17,729 nucleotides of DNA from Clostridiales bacterium UBA3758 (GTDB taxonomy: Bacteria > Bacillota > Clostridia > Oscillospirales > Oscillospiraceae): the NCBI GenBank assembly GCA_002371675.1, contig DFGE01000025.1, forward strand, positions 1-17,729, given 5' to 3'. This document shows, piece by piece, positions 5,936 through 12,532 of this stretch (positions within the stretch are counted from its first letter, which is position 1; each line of letters opens with the position of its first letter). The notes beneath the pieces are model-generated. The model had not been told where the DNA came from. It did no database searches and saw nothing but the letters and a program-made list of their open reading frames with translations. Position numbers and translations under genes: made by a program.

Positions 5936-6562
5936 ATGAAGAAAGAAACAAAACTGAGCGCCGCAGAGGAAGCGCGCCTGCGGGAATTTGAGGAGCTGAG
6001 CGAGCGGATGGCCGCGCAGGGATACCGCAGGGTGATCCTCACCATCAACATCCTCACGGCAAATCTGTTTTCGCTTGCCCTCATGGCGGGCTATGGAATT
6101 CTCGCTTTCTGGCTCTTCCTGCGCGCGAACACCGCGCAGGACTTCCGCTTCGGGATAACCGGCAGCATCCTGCTGTTTATCTGCTTTCTGGTCGGGATCG
6201 TGGTACATGAGCTGATCCACGGCCTCACCTGGGCCTGCTTCTCGGAGCATCACTGGAAGGACATCTCCTTCGGCGTAAAGTGGGACTCGCTCACGCCCTA
6301 TTGCACCTGCAAAGCGCCGCTTGGCAAAGGACAGTATATCATCGGCGCGCTCATGCCCATGCTGCTCCTCGGCGTTCTCCCGACCGTGATCGCGATCTTC
6401 AGCGGCTCTTTTCTGCTGCTTATACTGGGCGTTGTGATGTTTGCAAGCGCTGCGGGAGACATCATGATCGTCTGGAAGTTCCTGACCTATCGCATCAAGG
6501 GCAGCGAGGCCGTGTACATCGACCATCCAACCGAGGCAGGCAGCGTGATCTTCGAGCGCTGA
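5936..6562 (+). CDS. DUF3267-type membrane zinc peptidase
   Basis: A 208-residue membrane protein. After a charged cytoplasmic N-terminus (1-32) come hydrophobic helices at about 35-62 and 72-90, the zincin motif VVHELIHGL (His91, Glu92, His95) at the end of the second, and two more helices (about 133-152 and 152-172) with AAGDIMI, whose Asp may be the third metal ligand. This is the pattern of DUF3267 putative zincins, related in layout to intramembrane site-2 proteases; substrates are unknown. The ATG at 5936 follows AAAGGA; the open frame extends to 5792 but that part looks non-coding. It converges on the next lipoprotein gene with only 9 nt between stops. Confidence 0.85.
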   Translation: MKKETKLSAAEEARLREFEELSERMAAQGYRRVILTINILTANLFSLALMAGYGILAFWLFLRANTAQDFRFGITGSILLFICFLVGIVVHELIHGLTWACFSEHHWKDISFGVKWDSLTPYCTCKAPLGKGQYIIGALMPMLLLGVLPTVIAIFSGSFLLLILGVVMFASAAGDIMIVWKFLTYRIKGSEAVYIDHPTEAGSVIFER

Positions 6563-6571
6563 GCGCCGCGC

Positions 6572-7192
6572 TCAGCCCGTCGCGCCCTGCTCGACCGTGA
6601 GATGGGCGAGCTGTCCGAGCTGCAGGCTCTCCAGCAGCTGCCCGAGTTCCGCGGCATGTGCCTCCATGCTGCTCTCCGTGCAGGAGAGCGTCAGCACAAA
6701 CTGATCCGGCGAGGGCGGCAGAATGAGCGTCCACATGAGGCTCTCGCCCGTCCGCTCTGTGGCGAGCGTCGCGCGGATCCCGTTTCCGACGAGCTTTTCC
6801 TCAAAGCTCACGCCGGTGCCGCACATGCCGAAATTCGGCCAGCAGCGGACACTGACGGCAAAGCTCTCGTCACCGTTCGGGGACAGCACAAGGCTGCTCT
6901 CCTCGCCGGTCTTTGACCCGGCCTCGTGCCAGACCCAGCCGGCGGGCAGCGTCAGACGCAGATAGCTGTCCAGCCCGTCGAGGGTGATCGCCTCGCCGCC
7001 CTCCTCCCCTTCGGGTACGGCGGCAGTGGGAAGTGCCGGCTCTACCGGTGCGGACGGCTCCGGTGCGTCAACCGCCTGCGCGGACGGCTCGGCGCTCTGC
7101 GCAGGAGCCTGTTCCGGCATGTTGGCCGGCGCTGCGCTGCCGCATCCGGCGAGCAGCACAAAAATGAGCAGCAGCGGAAGAAGTCTTTTCAT
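6572..7192 (-). CDS. Lipoprotein of unknown function
   Basis: A 206-residue lipoprotein. ATG 7192 is chosen because AAGGAGG lies 8 nt upstream and it starts a classical leader MKRLLPLLLIFVLLAGC, with lipobox LAGC and lipidated Cys17. A disordered Ala/Pro/Glu linker follows to about residue 65. The C-terminal domain (about 70-195: LDSYLRLTLPAGWVWHEAG ... SFAVSVRCWPNFGMCGTG ... LMWTLILPPSPDQFVLTLS) alternates strand-like stretches and resembles PsbP/Mog1-like lipoprotein folds only in general style. It carries three cysteines, two of them (CWPNFGMC) possibly a disulfide. Its stop is 9 nt from that of DUF3267; no terminator with a U-tract lies between them, so its transcript may run antisense through that gene. 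Confidence 0.8.
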   Translation of the reverse strand: MKRLLPLLLIFVLLAGCGSAAPANMPEQAPAQSAEPSAQAVDAPEPSAPVEPALPTAAVPEGEEGGEAITLDGLDSYLRLTLPAGWVWHEAGSKTGEESSLVLSPNGDESFAVSVRCWPNFGMCGTGVSFEEKLVGNGIRATLATERTGESLMWTLILPPSPDQFVLTLSCTESSMEAHAAELGQLLESLQLGQLAHLTVEQGATG

Positions 7193-7306
7193 CGAATACG
7201 CCTCCTTATTGTTTCTGATCGTTCCGACGCAGCGGAGCGGGAAAAGTTCCCGTTTGCGCCGATAATCGAACAGACGGCAGGCGGGACGCTCCACGGGAGG
7301 AAAACC

Positions 7307-7855
7307 ATGATTCCGGAAACCGAACGGCTGATCCTGCGCCCCTGGACTGAGCAGGACGCCGAAGTATTATATTCGCTTGCGAAGGACCCGCGCGTCGGCC
7401 CTGCTGCGGGTTGGGCGGTTCACACGAGTGTGGAGAGCAGCCGGGAGATCATCCGTGACGTGCTCTCACGCGACGAGACCTATGCCGTCGTGCTGAAGGA
7501 GACGGGGCTGCCCGTCGGCTCTGTCGGGCTCGACTTGGGGACCGATCTGGCCCAGGAGGCGGACGAGCGCGAGCTCGGCTACTGGCTTGGCGTGCCCTAC
7601 TGGGGGCGCGGGCTCATTCCCGAGGCGGCGCGCGAGCTGCTGCGGCACGGCTTTGAGGATCTCGGGCTGCGGCGCATCTGGTGCGGCTACCACGAGGGCA
7701 ATGAGAAGTCGCGCCGCGTGCAGGAAAAGCTCGGCTTTCGCTTTCACCACCGCTGCGAGGACGTTCCGGTCCCGCTGCTTGGCGAAACGCGCGTCGGGAT
7801 CTCGCAGCTCATGACGCGCGAGGACTGGGCAGCTCGGATCGCGCGGGAAGAATGA
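7307..7855 (+). CDS. GNAT-family N-acetyltransferase (RimJ/RimL type)
   Basis: A 182-residue acetyl-CoA-dependent acetyltransferase. It opens with the RimJ/RimL signature TERLILRPWTEQDAE (residues 5-19), carries the acetyl-CoA loop YWGRGLIPEAARELL (98-112) after ELGYWLG, and ends with NEKSRRVQEKLGF (132-144), where Asn and the following helix complete the fold. Substrate is not predictable: family members act on ribosomal protein N-termini, other amino groups or small amines. GGGAGG lies 6 nt before ATG 7307; the frame is open much further upstream but only across antisense lipoprotein sequence. It is the first gene of a four-gene run, with the glycosylase gene starting 9 nt after its stop. 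Confidence 0.93.
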   Translation: MIPETERLILRPWTEQDAEVLYSLAKDPRVGPAAGWAVHTSVESSREIIRDVLSRDETYAVVLKETGLPVGSVGLDLGTDLAQEADERELGYWLGVPYWGRGLIPEAARELLRHGFEDLGLRRIWCGYHEGNEKSRRVQEKLGFRFHHRCEDVPVPLLGETRVGISQLMTREDWAARIAREE

Positions 7856-7864
7856 GAGGCGGCC

Positions 7865-8356
7865 ATGGCGAACGCTCTTATCCACGTCGTCCACCCCTTT
7901 CCGCCGCTCTATGACGAGCATTCTCAGATCCTCATTCTGGGGAGCTTTCCCTCCGTCAAATCCCGCGAGCAGCGCTTTTTCTACGGCCACCCGCAAAACC
8001 GTTTCTGGCCGCTGATCGCGCGGCTTTACGGCGAGGCTGCCCCCGGGAGCATCGAGGAAAAAAAGGCGCTGCTGCACCGGCACCGCATCGCGCTCTGGGA
8101 CAGCATCTACAGCTGCGATATCGTCGGCTCGAGCGACAGCAGCGTCCGCAACGCCGAACCCACCGACCTGCGCCCCATCCTCGCCGCAGCGCCCATCCGG
8201 CAGATCTACTGCAACGGGCAGACCTCCTTCAGGACCTTCGCCCGCTATCAGGAAAAGGCCCTCGGCCGCAGCGCCATAGCCCTGCCCTCCACGAGCCCCG
8301 CCAACGCCGCCTGGACGCTGGATCGGCTTGCGGAGGCCTGGCAGATCATTCTCTGA
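7865..8356 (+). CDS. Hypoxanthine-DNA (deoxyinosine) glycosylase, UDG superfamily family 6
   Basis: A 163-residue monofunctional DNA base-excision enzyme that removes hypoxanthine, the product of adenine deamination. Family motifs are all present in order: HPFPPLYDEHSQILILGSFP (residues 10-29), YGHPQNRFWPLI (40-51), IALWDSIYSC (75-84), GSSDSSV (88-94) and LPSTSPANAAW (140-150). This is the set expected of the HDG branch, whose active-site Asn lies early in the fold, rather than of classical uracil-DNA glycosylase. Length is normal. GAGAGG lies just before the ATG, 9 nt after the GNAT stop, so it is co-transcribed. Its place directly before an adenosine-deaminase gene is notable, as both concern deaminated adenine. 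Confidence 0.93.
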   Translation: MANALIHVVHPFPPLYDEHSQILILGSFPSVKSREQRFFYGHPQNRFWPLIARLYGEAAPGSIEEKKALLHRHRIALWDSIYSCDIVGSSDSSVRNAEPTDLRPILAAAPIRQIYCNGQTSFRTFARYQEKALGRSAIALPSTSPANAAWTLDRLAEAWQIIL

Positions 8357-8392
8357 CGATCCGTTTTCGACAAGCGAAAAGCAGGAGGCATC

Positions 8393-10870
8393 ATGACAAA
8401 CTTCGGATCTTTCTATCTTGACCGGGAAAAGGATATCATCGTCGAGCTGCTGATGGACAGTGGAGAGCTGCACTATGTGCTGCGCACGCCGAACCACCGC
8501 ACCGGCAACCTCATCACGAACCTTGCCCGGCTCTGCGGCCTGCCGCTGAGCTTCGACGAACAGGGGCTGAAGGTCATCCGCGGCACCGTCCCCTGCTATG
8601 TGGACGGCTACAACCGCAGGCTCTACATCTTCCGCCTCGGCAACACCAAGGTTGCGAACATCTACCCCGACGGGACGATCGAGCTGAAAGCCTCCATCCC
8701 CTCGATCTCCAAGACGCTCATGAGCCAGACGAAGGAATACCGCCTGGACGAAAACCGCAGCATCGTCAAGACCTACATCCGCAGCGACTGCAAATTCCGC
8801 ACCGATCTGCACACCCATATGAACGGCATTCTGGAGCCGGATATCCTCATCGCCCTCGGTATACACCACCAGATCCGTTACCCGCTCTATTATATCAAGA
8901 AGCTGGGGCTGCGCCTCAGTCCCGCGCAGGAGGCGCTGCTCGCCGCCCGCCGGGAGAAAGCCGCCGCCGCGTTTGCCGACAGCGGACTCACGGGCAAATA
9001 CCTCGACCGGCGCATCGACGACAACACCTTCCTCAATTTTGCCGACCTCATCCTGCGCAACCTGCCGGACGCGGCCTATAATATCCCCCGCATCCGCTGC
9101 TCGCTGACGATCCCGAAGGACGGACAGGCGGTGTTCGCCAACCTCGAGCAGGTCTATCTCTACCGCTATGTGTTCACCAAGGGGCTGCCTGCGGAGGATC
9201 CCATCGAGCCGGAGGGCGAGGACGCGGTGCCGGACACCGACATCGTGCGCGTGCTCGCCCAGCTGCGGCAGGATCGGGAGAACCCCGCCTACCGCGGCAA
9301 CACGCTCTTCCAGGACAAGCTGCTCTGGATCGCGCGGAGCTATTGCCGCTGGGGCATCGACTACGCCGAGATTTCGGACACGACGCTCGTCAAATCCGAC
9401 GCTGCGGTCGAGATGCTGCGGCAGGTGCACGAGGTAATGCCCGCCGTGACGGCGGAGACCGGCGTGCTTCTGCGCTTTCTCGCAGGCATCCGCCGTATCC
9501 CGCTCACCATCGTGCGCGACAGCATCGCCCCGAACGATTACCTGCGCGAGAACCTGCGCGTGCTGCGCGTGGTGGCGCAGGACCCATACGTCGCAGGCAG
9601 CGACATTTTGGGCGAGGAGATCAACGACATTCAGGAGCTTCGCCCGGTACTGCGCGAGATCGTGCGCATCGCCGGCGAGACGCCGGGCTTCGTCATCCGC
9701 ATCCACGCGGGCGAGAACGACAACCTGCGCGACAACGTGGCTAACGCCATACGCTGCGTGAGCGAATCGCTCGCGCCCGGGCAGGAAATGCCGCGGCTGC
9801 GCATCGGCCACGGGCTCTACACCTGCAACCTCGCCTCCCCCAAGGGCGAGAGGCTCCTGCGTGAGATCCGCGACAAGCGGGTGGTACTGGAGTTTCAGAT
9901 CACCTCCAACGTCCGCCTCAACAATCTCAGCGACCTGGAGCACCATCCGCTCAAGGCCTACCTGGCCGCGGGCGTGCAGTGCGTGCAGGGCACGGACGGC
10001 CCCGCCCTCTACGGGACAGACTCCATCGACGAGGAGCTGGCGCTGGAAAAACTGCTGCATCTGAGCCATGAGCAGCTGCTGCAGATACGAGGCATCGAAG
10101 AGCGCATTTTTGAGGACAGCATGGACGTCTTCCGCCAGAAGGAGGAGACTTTCCGAGCGCACTGCGGCGGCCGCAGCGCGGAGGAGACGCTGCGCGGGGA
10201 TCTCTCCCGTGCAGCCGACCCCGCCTCGGTCTATTGGCTCTCCAGCGGCAGAACGGAGGCCGCGCTCGCGCTGCGCGGGCAGATCGTCCCGCTCCCCGCG
10301 AAGCTCTTCCCGGTGCTTGTGGCGGGCGGCAGCTTCAACAGCGACAACCGCCGTACCCAGGTGCGCCCCGAGGGGCTGCGCATCCTCGACGAGCTGCTGG
10401 AAAAGGGCGACCCGCAGAAGCTCTATTTCTTCATCGGACACAAGCTCACGGGCTACGAGGGCTACCTGCTCGAGCAGAACCGCGGGCGCTTCCGCATCAT
10501 CTGCCTCGTGCCGAGCATGCTGAGCCGCGTCGAGCGGGAGAGGCTGCAAAAGAGCGGCGTCGAGGTGCATCTCGCCGTGGAGCCGACGGGCATGGGGCTT
10601 TACAAGAGCTTCGCCTACGAGATCTTCAAGCGCCGCGAATCGGCGCTGCTGGTCTTTGACGGCAATTCCGCCGCCGCGAACCTCATCCAGGAGGCCAGGA
10701 ACGGCCGCGAAAAATGCGGCATCTACGTCTCCGGCCGCTGCCGCTCGCTGCGTGCCAAGGCCGAGATGCTCCAGGGCTATGTCAAGGTGTTCCGTCCGGA
10801 GGAGGACGTGGCCGGAGAAGTGCTGACCCGATACAGGCTGTATAAGGAAAACGGAGGAGGAAACGCATGA
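8393..10870 (+). CDS. Adenosine-deaminase-domain protein with C-terminal Rossmann/SLOG-like domain
   Basis: An 825-residue protein, more than twice a normal adenosine deaminase. Residues 1-135 are an N-terminal extension of unknown fold. The metallo-deaminase TIM barrel spans about 136-600: DLHTHMNG (His140, His142), IRIHAGEND (His438, Glu441), RIGHGLY (His473), EFQITSN and VQGTDGP (Asp535), so the zinc ligands and catalytic residues are kept; the usual second Asp of the DD pair is Gly536. About 290 residues lie between the first two motifs, a large insertion. Residues 635-790 form a separate alpha/beta domain (VLVAGGSFNSD, FIGHKLTGYEG, AVEPTGMGLYKSFA, ALLVFDGNSAAANLI), most like SLOG/DprA-type nucleotide-binding folds. 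AGGAGG precedes the ATG. Substrate could be adenosine, a nucleotide or a derivative. Deaminase family sure, SLOG call moderate. Confidence 0.88.
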   Translation: MTNFGSFYLDREKDIIVELLMDSGELHYVLRTPNHRTGNLITNLARLCGLPLSFDEQGLKVIRGTVPCYVDGYNRRLYIFRLGNTKVANIYPDGTIELKASIPSISKTLMSQTKEYRLDENRSIVKTYIRSDCKFRTDLHTHMNGILEPDILIALGIHHQIRYPLYYIKKLGLRLSPAQEALLAARREKAAAAFADSGLTGKYLDRRIDDNTFLNFADLILRNLPDAAYNIPRIRCSLTIPKDGQAVFANLEQVYLYRYVFTKGLPAEDPIEPEGEDAVPDTDIVRVLAQLRQDRENPAYRGNTLFQDKLLWIARSYCRWGIDYAEISDTTLVKSDAAVEMLRQVHEVMPAVTAETGVLLRFLAGIRRIPLTIVRDSIAPNDYLRENLRVLRVVAQDPYVAGSDILGEEINDIQELRPVLREIVRIAGETPGFVIRIHAGENDNLRDNVANAIRCVSESLAPGQEMPRLRIGHGLYTCNLASPKGERLLREIRDKRVVLEFQITSNVRLNNLSDLEHHPLKAYLAAGVQCVQGTDGPALYGTDSIDEELALEKLLHLSHEQLLQIRGIEERIFEDSMDVFRQKEETFRAHCGGRSAEETLRGDLSRAADPASVYWLSSGRTEAALALRGQIVPLPAKLFPVLVAGGSFNSDNRRTQVRPEGLRILDELLEKGDPQKLYFFIGHKLTGYEGYLLEQNRGRFRIICLVPSMLSRVERERLQKSGVEVHLAVEPTGMGLYKSFAYEIFKRRESALLVFDGNSAAANLIQEARNGREKCGIYVSGRCRSLRAKAEMLQGYVKVFRPEEDVAGEVLTRYRLYKENGGGNA

Positions 10871-11223
10871 ATCTTTTCATCTGCTATGACGGCTGCAGCA
10901 CCTGCCGCAAGGCGGAGGCCTGGCTGCAGTCCAAGGGCGTCGCCTACGAAAAGCGGCCCATCAGGGAAGAAAACCCGAGCGCCGGGGAGCTGCGCGTCTG
11001 GCAGGCACGCAGCGGCCTGCCGCTGCGGCGCTTCTTCAACACCAGCGGCATGCTCTACCGGGAGCGCAAGCTCAGCGAGCGTCTGCCCGGCATGAGCGAG
11101 GAGGAGATGCTGCAGGAGCTCGCAAGCGACGGCATGCTGGTCAAGCGCCCGCTGCTGATCACCGATTCCGCCGTGATCCCCGGCTTCAGGGAGGCGCTCT
11201 GGCAGGAGGCGCTGGGCCTTTGA
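10867..11223 (+). CDS. ArsC/Spx-family thioredoxin-like protein
   Basis: A 118-residue ArsC-fold protein, normal length for the family. The N-terminal strand FICYDGCSTCRKA carries Cys10-S-T-Cys13, the CxxC disulfide of Spx/MgsR and related proteins, and KRPLLITDS (93-101) is the conserved family strand with Arg94. Members either bind RNA polymerase as redox switches (Spx) or act as glutaredoxin/arsenate-reductase-like enzymes; sequence alone does not decide. Its ATG overlaps the deaminase stop (ATGA), with GGAGGAGG just upstream inside the deaminase frame, so translation is coupled and about equal output of the two proteins is expected. No arsenic resistance genes are nearby. Confidence 0.9.
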   Translation: MNLFICYDGCSTCRKAEAWLQSKGVAYEKRPIREENPSAGELRVWQARSGLPLRRFFNTSGMLYRERKLSERLPGMSEEEMLQELASDGMLVKRPLLITDSAVIPGFREALWQEALGL

Positions 11224-11248
11224 TCGGCGCGAATTGCGAAAAGATTTG

Positions 11249-11277
11249 TTGACACCGCGCCGCAAATATGTTACACT
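11249..11277 (+). promoter_or_regulatory. Strong sigma-A promoter of tRNA-Thr
   Basis: Consensus TTGACA (11249-11254), 17 nt, TACACT (11272-11277), starting transcription about 20 nt before the tRNA. Confidence 0.85.
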
Positions 11278-11301
11278 AAGCGTCGCCGGTTGAACCGGTA
11301 T

Positions 11302-11377
11302 GCTGGTGTAGCTCAGTCGGTAGAGCAGCTGATTCGTAATCAGCAGGTCGTGTGTTCGAGTCACATCACCAGCTCCA
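11302..11377 (+). tRNA. tRNA-Thr (anticodon CGT)
   Basis: A complete 76-nt cloverleaf. Acceptor GCTGGTG (11302-11308) pairs with CACCAGC (11367-11373), discriminator T, and CCA is encoded (11375-11377). The anticodon arm is GCTGA-TTCGTAA-TCAGC, giving anticodon CGT for the threonine codon ACG. The T arm GTGTG-TTCGAGT-CACAT (one wobble or mismatch position at most) and D arm GCTC...GAGC are regular. It has its own promoter and terminator, so it is a single-gene unit. Confidence 0.97.
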
Positions 11378-11381
11378 GAAG

Positions 11382-11412
11382 AAAACGGAAGCTCAATAGA
11401 GCTTCCGTTTTT
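11382..11412 (+). terminator. Intrinsic terminator of tRNA-Thr
   Basis: AAAACGGAAGCTC (11382-11394), loop AATA, GAGCTTCCGTTTT (11399-11411), then T: a 13-bp stem whose distal arm ends in the U-tract, starting 5 nt after the encoded CCA. Confidence 0.92.
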
Positions 11413-11520
11413 CCATATCATGCAGGGCGATAATTGTTCACAGTTCTTTTCCTTTTCCGCGGTTGAAACTTCCGTTCCGGTATGTTAAGGTGGGAACATC
11501 CTGTCCGGGAGGTCCGTGCG

Positions 11521-12456
11521 ATGCGTCGATTCGGGACAACAACGATCTGTATACTTCTGCTCCTTGCGCTCTGCGGTTGCGCGATGAATCCGACTGCGCC
11601 GCCGCCGGAGGAAGTGCGCGTCCCGATCACGACGCCTATCCCCACGCCGCAGGTGACGACCGTCCCCGAGGGGGACGATTTGACGGAGATCGCGGCGATC
11701 GAACCGCAGGATCGGGAGCTCGTGCGTCTGAAGGAATTCCTCCCGGAGCTGACCGTGGATCTGCGCTACGCCACGACAGAGAACTTCACCGGCAGCAAGG
11801 TCTATGATTTTCGGGACGCCTGGCTGCGCTACGGGACCGTCAAGAAGCTCGCTGCCGCTGCTGCGCTGCTCGAGCAGGAGGGCTACACGCTCCTCATCTG
11901 GGACGCCTACCGGCCCACCTCTGCACAGCGCATCCTCTGGAACGCCAAGCCCGATGAGAAATACGTCGCCAACCCCTATAAAAACGGCTCTTCCCACTCC
12001 GGCGGCGGCACAGTAGACCTGACCCTGCTCGGACCGGGCGGCGCCTCGGTGGAGATGCCCTCCGGCTTTGATAACTTCAGCGCTCTTGCCGACCGGGACT
12101 ACAGCGACGTATCCGCAGAGGCGGCGGAGCATGCCGCGCTGCTGGAGAGCGCGATGACGGAGGCAGGCTTCTATCCCTACGCCGCGGAGTGGTGGCACTA
12201 CCAGGACAGCGCACTCTACACGGCGGACGATCTCGCAGACGTTCTGCTCCCGGCGAACGAGGGCATCCTCTACACGCCGGACTGCGAGGATTACATCACG
12301 CTGCGCGCCGCGCCGGACACCAAGGCCGAGGAGCTGGCGCATATCCCCGTGGGCTCCGCCTTCTCCCTGCTCGGCTTCTGCGGGAGCTTCGCCCGCATTG
12401 CCTACGGCAGCCAGCAGGGCTATGTCCTCCTGGCGTATATCAAGATCCTCCGGTAA
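11521..12456 (+). CDS. D-alanyl-D-alanine dipeptidase (VanX-type, M15D) lipoprotein with SH3 domain
   Basis: A 311-residue envelope zinc dipeptidase. ATG 11521 is preferred because GGGAGG lies 8 nt upstream and it opens a lipoprotein leader, MRRFGTTTICILLLLALCGC (Cys20); an ATG at 11482 lacks a good site. The catalytic domain holds IWDAYRP (Arg131, transition-state Arg in VanX), SSHSGGGTVDLTL (His159, Asp166) and AEWWHY (catalytic Glu223, His226), so all zinc ligands and the general base are present. Residues about 250-311 form a bacterial SH3-like domain (ITLRAAPDTKAEEL ... QQGYVLLAYI), expected to bind peptidoglycan. No vanA, vanH or vanRS neighbours, so a role in wall D-Ala-D-Ala turnover is more likely than vancomycin resistance. 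Confidence 0.92.
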   Translation: MRRFGTTTICILLLLALCGCAMNPTAPPPEEVRVPITTPIPTPQVTTVPEGDDLTEIAAIEPQDRELVRLKEFLPELTVDLRYATTENFTGSKVYDFRDAWLRYGTVKKLAAAAALLEQEGYTLLIWDAYRPTSAQRILWNAKPDEKYVANPYKNGSSHSGGGTVDLTLLGPGGASVEMPSGFDNFSALADRDYSDVSAEAAEHAALLESAMTEAGFYPYAAEWWHYQDSALYTADDLADVLLPANEGILYTPDCEDYITLRAAPDTKAEELAHIPVGSAFSLLGFCGSFARIAYGSQQGYVLLAYIKILR

Positions 12457-12486
12457 TCCCGTGATAAAGACTGTCTTCATATAACG

Positions 12487-12516
12487 AAAACCTGCGTGCT
12501 TTGCACGCAGGTTTTT
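12487..12516. terminator. Bidirectional intrinsic terminator
   Basis: AAAACCTGCGTGC (12487-12499), TTT loop, GCACGCAGG (12503-12511) and TTTTT (12512-12516). The A run gives a U-tract on the minus strand, so it ends both the dipeptidase gene and the convergent giant gene. Confidence 0.92.
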
Positions 12517-12532
12517 GTTATGTTTCAGGCAT

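Noticed and set aside
5508..5951. Minus-strand frame of about 147 codons over the palindrome chain
   Set aside because: It merely crosses hairpins and the DUF3267 leader; no family resemblance and no start signals.
7466..10570. Open minus-strand frame of about 1030 codons opposite the deaminase operon
   Set aside because: It spans several clearly recognised plus-strand genes, has shadow-type composition (His/Arg/Gln/Val-rich), and shows no family motif or ribosome site.
8393..10870. RADAR defence system (RdrA-RdrB)
   Set aside because: There is no RdrA-type AAA ATPase next to it, and the C-terminal Rossmann/SLOG-like domain differs from what I know of RdrB.
10867..11223. Arsenate reductase of an ars operon
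   Set aside because: No ArsR, ArsB or Acr3 nearby, and the CxxC motif and coupling to the deaminase fit Spx/ArsC-like proteins of other function.
11521..12456. Vancomycin resistance gene vanX
   Set aside because: It is a lipoprotein with an SH3 domain and has no van ligase, dehydrogenase or two-component genes around it.
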